In this document: one piece after another, positions 42,374-51,553 of the stretch
Layout: every line of letters starts with the position of its first letter
How positions within the stretch are numbered: position 1 is the stretch's first letter
Assembly (NCBI RefSeq): GCF_000424265.1
Contig: NZ_AUJO01000003.1
Coordinates: forward strand, 1-64,000
Source: Butyrivibrio sp. WCD3002
GTDB taxonomy: Bacteria > Bacillota > Clostridia > Lachnospirales > Lachnospiraceae
DNA: 64,000 nucleotides
Reading direction: 5' to 3'
The notes under the pieces: generated by a model
What the model was told of the DNA's origin: nothing
Database searches by the model: none
The model's input: only the letters and a program-made list of their open reading frames with translations
Program-made: the position numbers and the translations under genes

Positions 42374-44851
42374 TTATTTTTTTAGTGTCAAAAATTCTCC
42401 CAGTCTTGCAAAAATAACATCCGGCTCCACGGGCTTGGATAAATGGGCATTCATTCCGGCCTGAAGACACTTCTGTACATCCTCATCAAAAGCATTGGCA
42501 GTAAGGGCTATTATAGGTATATTGCGGGCATCCTCTCTGTCCATTGCTCTTATTACAACTGTGGCCTCAAGTCCGTCCATTTCAGGCATTCTCATATCCA
42601 TTAGAATCGCATCATAGTATCCTTCAGGGTGTCCTTCAAACATTTCAACCGCAAGCTTACCATCCTTTGCATGGTCTACCTCAATACTCTTCATGCTAAG
42701 GATTTTCATTATGATCTTGGCGTTAACCTCTATATCCTCCGCAAGAAGTATTCTCCTTCCTGCAAGAGAAATTTCTTCTACTTCACTGGAAGCTTCCGCT
42801 TCCATAGGACCTTCTTCCTCCACAATTCTCTCAGAATCAGCAAGGGTCACAGATACCACAAACTCGGTACCCTCATCCTTTTTGCTGCTGACTGTGATCT
42901 CACCGTTTAGCATATCCACAATATTCTTGGTGATTGCCATTCCAAGGCCGGTGCTTCCGTATTTGTTGGTTCTTGAAGCATCCTCCTGAGAAAAGGCATC
43001 AAAAATTCGGGGCAGAAATTCCTCATCAATTCCTACGCCTGTATCCTTCATTATGAATTTAAGAAGGCTGTTTCCGTTAAAGTGAGTTGTTCTCATAACC
43101 GTAAAGGTAACGTCACCGCCTGCAGGAGTAAACTTCACGGAATTTCCAAGAATGTTGATGATTATCTGCTCAAGCTTCATGGCATCTCCGATGTAGTAGC
43201 GGTCGATGTCACCAATCATCTGAGATTTGTAGTTAAGTCCTTTATTCCTGCACTGACTTCCGATTATGGTATCTATCTGATCAAGAAGCTTTCTAAGAGA
43301 AAACTCTTCATTCTTGATAGTCATCTGCCCTGACTCAATTCTGGACATATCGAGTATGTCGTTTATGATATTCAAAAGGTGCTCTGCCGATGCGCCTATC
43401 TGCTTAAGATAATCCCTTGTCTTGTCGGAAATATCCGGGTCATCAAGGGCAATCTTATCAATACCTATAATGGCGTTCATAGGTGTTCTGATCTCATGAC
43501 TCATACTGGACAAAAATGCAGTTTTTGCCTTACTTGCCTGCTGAGCTACGCTTAGAGCATCGCTTAGTGCCTGACTATGCTCCATGGTTCTTCGCATCTC
43601 GGTGTCTACATCCGTAAATCCGACACCGATGGAATGAACAGTGTTATCCACTCGTTCCTCCACCCTTCTTACACCTGCCATTCGAATCATCTCATAGGAT
43701 TCCCTGCCATTTTTAATGCTGAGATATCTGTAGGCAATAAGTGATTCCGTAGACAATCTCTTACGGATATTTTCAGGATCTATGAATTCAAGGAATTCAT
43801 CTCTGTACTGCTCTGTCACATGCTCATAGGCATATTTTTCAAAGGTATCACTAAAAACAAAGGTCTCTCCCTCTTTTAATCCGTTTTCAAGTCTTGAATG
43901 AGACCTGTAGCAGGTACCCTTATCCTGATCAAGATTTATATAATAAACACTCCAGTAATCCGATGCCAGCGCCGTGATCATGTTATTGGCCTGCCTCTGG
44001 GCATGGTCCATATACTCTCTCAGGTGATCCCTGACTGAGTGAATTTTTTTACCTATCATCTGAATTTCATTTTGAGCATCACTGTCAGAGGTACCTCTTT
44101 CTCTGTTATCTTCAGAGATTGAAGCACCTGAAGAAGCCGCCAGCTCCTTGGTAATATCATCAACGTCATTTGCAAGATCATTAAGATCAGTAAGTAGCGA
44201 CTTGAAGTAGCTTCTTACATTTCTCATTACAAAAAATATAAGGAAAATACCGATAACTACGGTCAGCATAATATCCGCAAGGATTATACGGAAAAATCCG
44301 GCAATCTGCTCTTCGTACCAGATGGCACTAAAATCAACCGCAACTATTACAGCCACATTCCCTTCAGAATCAAAAACAGGACTGTAGGCACTGTAAAACT
44401 TCCCCCATTCATCCTCATATGGATCCATATCCACGGCGGCAACGCCCTTACTTGCACTGTAAAGAGCATCCGTGTACACAATGGGCGATCCGAACTCTCC
44501 GGGATCTTCCTCTGCGGGATCTATTGAAAAAACAAATTCCTTTTCTCCAACCTGCTTAATGCAATAGATGTATTTAAGCTCCATGTTGTTCTGAAATGCC
44601 CGAAGCTTATCCATCTCTCTTTCATAGGCTTCGGTCCCCTCATCTTCTGCCTTGAAGCTTCCAACCACATCCCCATCCAACATGGACGCAGCAGTATTGG
44701 ACATATCCATCATTCTGCTGTTTATCAGAGTTTTGATAGCCCTCTGGGACTGCATTGTCAGAGAGACTCCCAAAAATACATCTGCGATAAGCAAAAATGC
44801 AGATACGCCTACTATGATTTGTGTTGTTAGGCTAAGCTTTCTGGTCTTCAT
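42374..44851 (-). CDS. membrane hybrid sensor histidine kinase with receiver
   Basis: 825 residues: a membrane helix near 10-35, an extracytoplasmic sensor domain to about 190 of Cache type by pattern (FVFSIDPAEEDPGEFG, YSPVFDSEGNVAVIVAVDFSA), a second helix, a coiled/HAMP-like region, and a cytoplasmic PAS-like stretch. HisKA follows with SHEIRTPMNA (phospho-His about 451), HATPase with NILGNSVKFTPAGG, DTGVGID and GLGMAI, and a receiver with the acceptor Asp about 748 (ILMDMRMPEMDG). The ATG is 2 nt behind the stop of the permease-kinase gene, so the two are cotranscribed. Its receiver needs an HPt partner; one is encoded at 49275. Confidence 0.92.
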   Translation of the reverse strand: MKTRKLSLTTQIIVGVSAFLLIADVFLGVSLTMQSQRAIKTLINSRMMDMSNTAASMLDGDVVGSFKAEDEGTEAYEREMDKLRAFQNNMELKYIYCIKQVGEKEFVFSIDPAEEDPGEFGSPIVYTDALYSASKGVAAVDMDPYEDEWGKFYSAYSPVFDSEGNVAVIVAVDFSAIWYEEQIAGFFRIILADIMLTVVIGIFLIFFVMRNVRSYFKSLLTDLNDLANDVDDITKELAASSGASISEDNRERGTSDSDAQNEIQMIGKKIHSVRDHLREYMDHAQRQANNMITALASDYWSVYYINLDQDKGTCYRSHSRLENGLKEGETFVFSDTFEKYAYEHVTEQYRDEFLEFIDPENIRKRLSTESLIAYRYLSIKNGRESYEMIRMAGVRRVEERVDNTVHSIGVGFTDVDTEMRRTMEHSQALSDALSVAQQASKAKTAFLSSMSHEIRTPMNAIIGIDKIALDDPDISDKTRDYLKQIGASAEHLLNIINDILDMSRIESGQMTIKNEEFSLRKLLDQIDTIIGSQCRNKGLNYKSQMIGDIDRYYIGDAMKLEQIIINILGNSVKFTPAGGDVTFTVMRTTHFNGNSLLKFIMKDTGVGIDEEFLPRIFDAFSQEDASRTNKYGSTGLGMAITKNIVDMLNGEITVSSKKDEGTEFVVSVTLADSERIVEEEGPMEAEASSEVEEISLAGRRILLAEDIEVNAKIIMKILSMKSIEVDHAKDGKLAVEMFEGHPEGYYDAILMDMRMPEMDGLEATVVIRAMDREDARNIPIIALTANAFDEDVQKCLQAGMNAHLSKPVEPDVIFARLGEFLTLKK

Positions 44852-44853
44852 AA

Positions 44854-47763
44854 TCAGGTATTCTCCGTTGTAAGAACCTCATTTAAAGTAGCGATCAGTT
44901 TACTTATATCGATAGGCTTAGCTATATGCCTGTTCATTCCGGCAGCCTGCGAAGCCTCTATATCCTCCTTAAAGGCATTTGCCGTCATGGCGATGATCGG
45001 TATCTTGGATATTCCAGGGTCCTCCATGCTACGAATAGCTTTTGCTGCCTCATAACCATTCATAACAGGCATCTGCACATCCATTAAAATACCCTGATAA
45101 TATCCGGATCCATTAGCCTTCACCCTGTCAACGGCCTCTGCTCCGTTCTCCGCATGCTCTACCATAAAACCGAATTTCTTAAGAATACGGCAGGCAATCT
45201 CCCGGTTTACAGGCTGATCATCCACCACCAGAAGACGTATGGATGTGTGATCAAGCTTTGCCGTACTAGCGGCAGCATCCTCCTCTGCCTTGATTGTTTC
45301 TTGATCATCCGTTGCAAAGCTTACTTCAACTATAAACTCCGTGCCTTCTTCCTTTTTGGAATTAACCGTGATAGTGCCATCCATAAGATCGATAATACTC
45401 TTTGCAATGGCCATTCCAAGGCCTGTTCCCTGAATTCCGGTCACATCCTTATCTCTCTCATATGCAACAAAAACCTTATCTACAAACTCAGGGCTCATAC
45501 CCATTCCGGAATCCTTAACACTTATCCTGTAAAAGGCCCTGCTGGTTTCCTCTGAAAGCTGCGTAAGAGTCACCCTGACACTTCCGCCCTCAGGTGTAAA
45601 TTTGCAGGCATTACTTATAAGATTAAGAAGCACCCTGTTAAGCCTGTTGGAATCACACATAACATAGCGGTTTTTAAGATTCTCACAGGTTACCGTATAA
45701 TCAATATCCTTAAGCTTCATCTGATTTGAGAACAGATTCCTGATATCATCCATGGATTTCTGCAGGTCCGTCTCAACTATATCAAGCTCCATCCTGCCGC
45801 TCTCAATACGGCTCATATCAAGGATATCATTTACAAGAGCAAGAAGATGTTTACTTGAAGCCTCGATCTTATCTAAGTACTCAGCGCCCTCCTGCGGCAT
45901 ATTTTCAACGTCCTTGGCTATTTCCGTATAACCGATTATGGCATTCATGGGAGTCCTTATATCATGACTCATATTTGATAAAAACTTAGTCTTTGCCTTG
46001 CTGTTTTCCTCAGCTCTTGCCTTTTGTACCTCAAGATCCCGCTCCCTGTGCATCATTGAATTGTATATGGAAAACATGATGAAAAGCGCAATAAGTATGG
46101 TGACCATCTGCAGCATACTGTTGGTTTGCATGGAATCGTTCACCATCTCAACCTGGGAAGCCATATAATCCTCTGACTCTATAATTTCATTCAAGGTCAG
46201 CTTTACGCCATGATTTGACAGTTCCTCCTCGTTATAGGTGTCAAGGTTCACCAGCACCTCTGCAGTGGTCTCTTTTGTAGCCTCTCTAAACCATAGCATT
46301 GAAAGGAAAAATACAAGAAACAGCAAGGAAATCCAAACTACCGTGGACCTTCCAAAGCGCCTTTTTTCATCCCGCATATAGACATGACGGAATGCCAAAA
46401 AGCCCAACATACTCCAAATAATAAGAATGAGGTAGGACTCTGTTGCAAGCTCGCTGACAGACCAAAAGCCCGGCACAAGGAAATACAGAGTAAAGAAAAG
46501 CGAAATGATAGAGCCTGAAAGCCCCACTATTTTCATGGGCAGATAGTTTTCCTTTTTGGCAGTCTTATAGGCAGACCAGGAGGTATAGGCATAGGCAACC
46601 GTCGCTCCAATTGTGTTTACATCTACGATCCAGCCGATGGCTGTCCTTCCAAAAAGCGGAATCGGAACAGATACAAGAACAAGTATCAAGAAAACCTTTC
46701 CTGGAACGCCGCTCTCGTTTAATTCTGCAAATCTGTCTCCTACTATGTTGTCCTTTGCCATGGAATAGACAAGCCTGCTGGCAGCGATAAGATTACCCAC
46801 AAGACCTGTCATAATACCGCATAGAGCTGCTATTCCAAGAATTACAATCCCCTTATTGCCAAGATATGTCTTTGCAGCATAAAAAGCGGGAAGTCCTTCA
46901 ACCTGGGAAAACTTATCCAGATCGTTAATATAGGCCTTCCAGCTGATATACCCTTCAGGAAACGCAGAGGCAGTGATAAGTGCAAGCAGAGAATAGGCCA
47001 AAACACCTGCAATAAGTGCAGCCACAATTACAGTTATGGATTTTTTCACATCAAAACGATATTCCTCTACGGAATGGGTAATGGATTCAAATCCGACGAA
47101 TGCCCATGGTGCAAGCAATACTATTTTCCCGACCTGCTTTATTTGACCTGTCTCATTTGAAAAATACGGATTAAGCTCTGTGATACTGCTTCCCCCTTTA
47201 GTAAAAATAAATGCAGCACAAAAGACGATACCTCCAAGCAAAAGCACCGCCATAATTATCTGGGTTACGGCTGAAAATCTGCCACCAAGCACACATACTA
47301 CACCTGCGACTAAAAGTGCAATAAAGCTTAGAAGTATCTCGCCGAAATATACCTCAAAGCCTGCAACATTGTAATGAAAACCAAATTGAAAAAGACCACC
47401 GAAAAGATTTCTGAAGATGATAGGAAGAGCCGTGACATTGGCCCAGACTATTGCGATATAAACAAGCATAAGAAACCATGTGCTTATGAAACCATGGTCA
47501 TAGCCCATTGTATTTTTGGTGTAAGAATAGGTACCGCCGCAATCGGGATAATGCTTCATCATGTAAAAATAATTAATTCCGATAAGCAGCATAACAAGAC
47601 CGCCTATGAACATGCCAATCACAGTTCCGAAAGGTCCTGCCATAGGTAGAAAAGTTGTCCCCGGCATAACAAAAGAACCCCAACCCACGCTACATCCAAA
47701 GGCCAGAGCCCATGCGCCTAAAGGCGTAAGATATCGCTTTAAATCAGAATTTCTGTTTTCCAC
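44854..47763 (-). CDS. amino-acid-permease / histidine kinase / receiver fusion
   Basis: 969 residues. Residues 1-500 are an APC-superfamily transporter with about 12 membrane helices: GWGSFVMPGTTF is the unwound helix-1 glycine motif, and PWAFVGFESI is helix 6. An extracytoplasmic segment (about 485-545) and another membrane helix follow, then HisKA with SHDIRTPMNA (His about 598), HATPase with NLISNACKFTPEGG and GTGLGMAI, and a receiver with Asp about 893 (ILMDVQMPVMNG). It starts with GTG, 5 nt after GGTGGG. This is a transporter-type sensor, analogous to the SLC5-kinase CbrA but with an APC module. Whether it transports, only senses, or both is open; the ligand is probably an amino acid or amine. 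Confidence 0.92.
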   Translation of the reverse strand: MENRNSDLKRYLTPLGAWALAFGCSVGWGSFVMPGTTFLPMAGPFGTVIGMFIGGLVMLLIGINYFYMMKHYPDCGGTYSYTKNTMGYDHGFISTWFLMLVYIAIVWANVTALPIIFRNLFGGLFQFGFHYNVAGFEVYFGEILLSFIALLVAGVVCVLGGRFSAVTQIIMAVLLLGGIVFCAAFIFTKGGSSITELNPYFSNETGQIKQVGKIVLLAPWAFVGFESITHSVEEYRFDVKKSITVIVAALIAGVLAYSLLALITASAFPEGYISWKAYINDLDKFSQVEGLPAFYAAKTYLGNKGIVILGIAALCGIMTGLVGNLIAASRLVYSMAKDNIVGDRFAELNESGVPGKVFLILVLVSVPIPLFGRTAIGWIVDVNTIGATVAYAYTSWSAYKTAKKENYLPMKIVGLSGSIISLFFTLYFLVPGFWSVSELATESYLILIIWSMLGFLAFRHVYMRDEKRRFGRSTVVWISLLFLVFFLSMLWFREATKETTAEVLVNLDTYNEEELSNHGVKLTLNEIIESEDYMASQVEMVNDSMQTNSMLQMVTILIALFIMFSIYNSMMHRERDLEVQKARAEENSKAKTKFLSNMSHDIRTPMNAIIGYTEIAKDVENMPQEGAEYLDKIEASSKHLLALVNDILDMSRIESGRMELDIVETDLQKSMDDIRNLFSNQMKLKDIDYTVTCENLKNRYVMCDSNRLNRVLLNLISNACKFTPEGGSVRVTLTQLSEETSRAFYRISVKDSGMGMSPEFVDKVFVAYERDKDVTGIQGTGLGMAIAKSIIDLMDGTITVNSKKEEGTEFIVEVSFATDDQETIKAEEDAAASTAKLDHTSIRLLVVDDQPVNREIACRILKKFGFMVEHAENGAEAVDRVKANGSGYYQGILMDVQMPVMNGYEAAKAIRSMEDPGISKIPIIAMTANAFKEDIEASQAAGMNRHIAKPIDISKLIATLNEVLTTENT

Positions 47764-47787
47764 CTTATCCCACCAACAATCATCTGT

Positions 47788-49101
47788 TTATTTTCCCTGG
47801 AAGCGTCCCATCTCATAAGATATGGTGATGATATCGCAAAACTCCGTCTCGCTCCAGCTTTTATCTATTCTGTCAGTAACTACCTTTATATCCTGTCCTG
47901 CTGCCTTAGTCAGAGCTATCATTATCTGATTTTTGCTGAACCTTGTTACAACATCACTTTCCCTTAACAGCCCTGCCACCATTTCAGTGAAGACATCAGC
48001 AGCATCCTCCTCGCCAACATCACCGTCAGAAGTTACGGAATAAAGCAAAACATAGGCGGAGGTCCTGTAATTTGACACAACTCTGTTCAAATATCTGTAA
48101 ACATGCTTAAACTGCTCAGGAGGCAGAAGCATTGCGCCTTTCTTGGGGCTTCTCTCACCCATAAGCATCATAGCTGCGGATAATCCTTTTGCCATCTCAT
48201 TTGCGGAGTTATCGTCACTATCCTCCACAAAAATCTTGTAGCCATGCTTACCGTGTTGTTTTACGTCATAGAGCGCTTTGTCCGCCTTCTTAAAAAGTGT
48301 TAGGAAATCCTTACCTTCCGTAGGTGCAAATACGCATCCGATTGAGGCTCCAAGCGGAATCGTCATATCTTCGCCCATAAGCTCCTTGGCAGAGCGCAGA
48401 ATCTCTTCGTTTATGTAGGCTGATTTTTCCTTAATGATTTCTTCTTTGTTGATATTTTTACAATAGATAATGAATTCATCGCCGCCCATTCTCCCTGCAA
48501 TATCAGTGGAGCGAATGGCTGAGCACAGAATCTGCGCAAAACGTATAAGCACCTTATCACCCATATCATGACCATAGATATCATTAACAGGCTTAAAGCT
48601 GTCTAAATCTATCATCATAAGTGCTCCGCCGTTCTTTTTGCAGACTTTTTCGATCTCCTCCTGGGAGGCTTTTTTATTCAGAAGCCCGGTCATGGGATCT
48701 GTGCCCACTTTCTGCTTAAGTCCTTTTATCTGTTCGAGATTTACGAAAATATTGGAAATGCGCTTTAAGAGGACATCTGCCCTGAAGGGTTTTTTGATAT
48801 AATCCAGCGCGCCTATCGCAAAGCCCTTACTTTCAGTCTCATCCTTCTTATCGGCAGTCATGAACATGAAGGGAATATTTATCCCCTTTTCTTCCTGTAC
48901 TATCTGACGCAGTCTAAAGCCGTCTATTTCGGGCATTCTTAAATCAGACAAAACAAGATCGGGGGATTCATTTTCAATAATACTAATGGCTTCCTTACCT
49001 GAAGAAGCGCAAATAGTATGATATTCACTGGATAAAATATGGTCGGTCATACGAAGAGAGACTATTTCATCATCCACAATCAAAATCGTGTGATTCTTCA
49101 T
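47788..49101 (-). CDS. response regulator with GGDEF output and C-terminal degenerate GGDEF-like domain
   Basis: 437 residues. Receiver with Asp10-Asp11, phospho-acceptor Asp53 (VLSDLRMPEIDG) and the switch Lys in YIKKPF. The GGDEF domain (about 140-295) has an intact MGGDEF and an RxxD inhibitory site five residues before it (RSTDIAGRM), so it should make c-di-GMP with product feedback. Residues 325-437 look like a third, smaller alpha/beta domain resembling a worn GGDEF fold (FKHVYRYLNRVVSNYR, VVTRFSKNQIMIAL). First gene of the leftward operon with both hybrid kinases, 24 nt from the permease-kinase. AAGGAG stands 6 nt before the ATG. Confidence 0.92.
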   Translation of the reverse strand: MKNHTILIVDDEIVSLRMTDHILSSEYHTICASSGKEAISIIENESPDLVLSDLRMPEIDGFRLRQIVQEEKGINIPFMFMTADKKDETESKGFAIGALDYIKKPFRADVLLKRISNIFVNLEQIKGLKQKVGTDPMTGLLNKKASQEEIEKVCKKNGGALMMIDLDSFKPVNDIYGHDMGDKVLIRFAQILCSAIRSTDIAGRMGGDEFIIYCKNINKEEIIKEKSAYINEEILRSAKELMGEDMTIPLGASIGCVFAPTEGKDFLTLFKKADKALYDVKQHGKHGYKIFVEDSDDNSANEMAKGLSAAMMLMGERSPKKGAMLLPPEQFKHVYRYLNRVVSNYRTSAYVLLYSVTSDGDVGEEDAADVFTEMVAGLLRESDVVTRFSKNQIMIALTKAAGQDIKVVTDRIDKSWSETEFCDIITISYEMGRFQGK

Positions 49102-49274
49102 CCTGATCTCCTTCTACATGCGCATAAATGCTAAAGAGTCTATGCCACTACAATAAATCGTACCATATACAATTTCTCAAAAAAGAAAAAACATATAAAA
49201 AAATATTAAATATCTATATTTTTTTGTATAATTATATTATGTACAGAATTTTCTAAGCAGATAAGGAGAATGTT

Positions 49275-49610
49275 ATGACTATAGATTCACTCAGAGCTTT
49301 TGGCGCAAATGTGGACGAAGGTCTGGAGAGATGCATGGGCATGGAGGATTTCTATATGGAAATGATAGAGCTTGGCATCTCCGATGAACGTTTCGATACT
49401 CTTGGCACTTTTCTGCAGGAAAAGAATCTTGATGAAGCCTTTGAAGCGGTACATGCCCTGAAGGGTGTAATCGGAAATCTTTCGCTGACGCCTCTTTATG
49501 AGACCATTAACGTTATTACCGAGCATCTTCGCGCCAGGGAGGATATGGACTATAAGCCGCTTTATGATAAGCTTATCAGTCAGAGGGATGCCATCAAAAA
49601 TCTGGCATAA
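49275..49610 (+). CDS. stand-alone HPt phosphotransfer protein
   Basis: 111 residues, all helical. HALKGVIGNL carries phospho-His60 with the Lys and Gly spacing of HPt domains. It is divergent from the REC-GGDEF/hybrid kinase operon, with 173 nt of AT-rich promoter DNA between. It is the obvious shuttle between the two kinase receivers and a response regulator. AAGGAG lies 6 nt before the ATG; TATAAT at 49227-49232 is a plausible -10. Confidence 0.9.
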   Translation: MTIDSLRAFGANVDEGLERCMGMEDFYMEMIELGISDERFDTLGTFLQEKNLDEAFEAVHALKGVIGNLSLTPLYETINVITEHLRAREDMDYKPLYDKLISQRDAIKNLA

Positions 49611-49658
49611 GCCCTTATTTATTACAAAATATTATTACTTTAGAAAGACAGCAAAAAA

Positions 49659-50630
49659 ATGTTTTATTGTATTGTTAACCCATCTGCCAGATCAGGAAAT
49701 GGCAAAAATATCTACAGCAAATTCGAGGAAAGATGTAAAAGTCTGGGAATTCCCTATAAAGTCGTATTCACAAAGGGACCGGGGCACGCCATGAGCGTAG
49801 TATCCCGCCTTACCTCTGATACACATCACAAGCTTGAGGGCCCGCTGAACATGCTTGTAATGGGCGGCGATGGCACAATAAATGAAGTTATATCAGGAAT
49901 CGCGGATTTTGATAATGTCAGAGTCGGCGTTATTCCTTTGGGATCAGGTAATGATTTTGTGCGGGACATGAAGCTTCCAAAGCGCACAGATGAGCTTCTT
50001 GAGACAATACTTAAGGGAGATGTTGTAAGACAGCTTGATGTTGGTAATGTTCACTACAACAATATGACTAAAACCCTGTCAAGACTTCATGATGAGAGAA
50101 TTACTCCGGACAGACGCTTTGATGTAAGCTGCGGAATAGGTTTTGACGCCGCAGTCTGCGAGGAAGCCTTAACCTCCGGCACCAAGAGCTTCCTTAACAA
50201 AATCGGTCTTGGAAAGCTGACCTACGGCTCCATAGCTGTAAGACAGATTGTGAACGCAATACAGCCCGCCTGTGACATAGAAACAGATGACGGCACAAAG
50301 GTACACATCGACCACTTCATATTTGCTGCTGCCATGATTCACCACTACGAAGGCGGCGGATTTAATTTCGCTCCGGATGCAGATTTCTCGGACGGCTATT
50401 TTGAGCTGATTGCCGCAGGTGACATCAGCATGGCTCAGACCTTTAAGGTACTTCCCATGGCTTATATCGGAAAGCACTATGGCCAGCAGGGAATCGTCCA
50501 CCTTAAGGCCAAGGAAATCCGTATAAAGACTGAGCTTCCCCTTTGGGTACATACAGATGGTGAGGTTCTTCTTAAATCTGACGACATAACTCTTACCTGC
50601 CATCAGAAAAAACTGAATATGCTTATGTAA
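49659..50630 (+). CDS. diacylglycerol/sphingosine kinase family lipid kinase
   Basis: 323 residues. The catalytic domain carries GGDGT (69-73) with the nearby IPLGSGNDFVRDM segment, the hallmark of DagK/YegS/DgkB enzymes; the beta-rich C-terminal domain contains DGYFELI and ends with the VHTDGE motif. It phosphorylates diacylglycerol or a related lipid; the substrate is not decidable here. It starts 48 nt behind the HPt gene on the same strand, with a weak ribosome binding site (AAAGA). A PAP2-like membrane protein follows, so both act on lipid phosphate. Confidence 0.88.
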   Translation: MFYCIVNPSARSGNGKNIYSKFEERCKSLGIPYKVVFTKGPGHAMSVVSRLTSDTHHKLEGPLNMLVMGGDGTINEVISGIADFDNVRVGVIPLGSGNDFVRDMKLPKRTDELLETILKGDVVRQLDVGNVHYNNMTKTLSRLHDERITPDRRFDVSCGIGFDAAVCEEALTSGTKSFLNKIGLGKLTYGSIAVRQIVNAIQPACDIETDDGTKVHIDHFIFAAAMIHHYEGGGFNFAPDADFSDGYFELIAAGDISMAQTFKVLPMAYIGKHYGQQGIVHLKAKEIRIKTELPLWVHTDGEVLLKSDDITLTCHQKKLNMLM

Positions 50631-50690
50631 TTTATAGTGAAAACGCCCTATTATTTATATTTTTTTAATGATTTTTAGTCACTTTTAGGT

Positions 50691-50719
50691 TTGAAAAATT
50701 ACCGGCTTTGTTCTATATT
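50691..50719 (+). promoter_or_regulatory. promoter of the PAP2-like gene
   Basis: TTGAAA, exactly 17 nt, TATATT; about 55 nt before the ATG at 50775. Confidence 0.65.
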
Positions 50720-50774
50720 ACTTCATAAAGGTAACAAATCATTAATAATTTAACTTAATAAGGTGTTTTTTTTT

Positions 50775-51485
50775 ATGAAAAAGAGTTTATCGAAGTACTT
50801 TGACAAGCCTTGGACAAAAGAGCGTCAGCTTGAAACTATCAAATGTACGATATTCGTTCTCATATATGCGGTTATATATTTTGTCTGGTTCTTCCACTTG
50901 GAGAATACTAATGCAGTACACTACACAGAGATACATGCAGCACTTGATGACAAAATCCCGTTTTTAGAGATATTTATAATTCCATATCTTGGTTGGTTTG
51001 CTTATTGCGCCATATTCTTCGTAATGTTCCTACTTATGTATGACATGGAGGACTTCTTCAAAAATGCAGCATTCCTCTTTACCGGAATGACAGCCTTTTT
51101 GATCATCTCATCATTATGGCCCAACATTCAGTATTTAAGGCCTGTGGTGATGCCAAGAGACAATGTGTTTACTGCCATGATCTCACATCTTTACATGACA
51201 GATACACCTACCAATCTCTGGCCCAGCATCCATGTTTACAATGCACTTGGAACACACATTGCTGTAGCTAATTCAAACAGATATGGCAAGGGCATCAAGC
51301 GTTTCTCACTGGTATTCAGCATACTGATCGTGCTCTCTACAATGTTTATCAAGCAGCACTCAGTTATCGATGTACTTGGCGGAACACTCTTCGCAATCGT
51401 TATGAATCTTGTGGTTTATAAGAGCGAGCTCATTGTTAACGCCTATGCACGTCATGAGGAAAAGCTTAAGACCTACAGAACCTGA
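50775..51485 (+). CDS. PAP2-like membrane phosphatase/transferase
   Basis: 236 residues with about six membrane helices. The PAP2 motifs are in relaxed form: a YLRPVVMPRDN loop, WPSIHVYNALGTH (the PSxxH-type acid/base His) and KQHSVIDVLGG (the nucleophile-type His and Asp). This pattern resembles the inositolphosphotransferase/sphingomyelin-synthase branch of PAP2 more than the classic phosphatases. A GTG just upstream would add four residues; the ATG is preferred. Its own promoter and a strong terminator enclose it. Confidence 0.78.
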   Translation: MKKSLSKYFDKPWTKERQLETIKCTIFVLIYAVIYFVWFFHLENTNAVHYTEIHAALDDKIPFLEIFIIPYLGWFAYCAIFFVMFLLMYDMEDFFKNAAFLFTGMTAFLIISSLWPNIQYLRPVVMPRDNVFTAMISHLYMTDTPTNLWPSIHVYNALGTHIAVANSNRYGKGIKRFSLVFSILIVLSTMFIKQHSVIDVLGGTLFAIVMNLVVYKSELIVNAYARHEEKLKTYRT

Positions 51486-51507
51486 TAAAAAATTAAGAAC
51501 AAAAAAT

Positions 51508-51538
51508 GCGCCGGCATTCAGTTAAATGATGCCGGCGC
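51508..51538. terminator. bidirectional terminator
   Basis: GCGCCGGCAT arms around CAGTTAAATG, 10-bp stem, T-rich on the plus side (TTTCGTATT) and followed by TTTTTTGTTC on the minus side. Confidence 0.8.
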
Positions 51539-51553
51539 TTTCGTATTAATTTT

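Noticed and set aside
50763-50777. GTG start four codons before the PAP2-like ATG
   Set aside because: The GTG is part of the AAGGTG Shine-Dalgarno-like sequence, so the ATG at 50775 is better placed.
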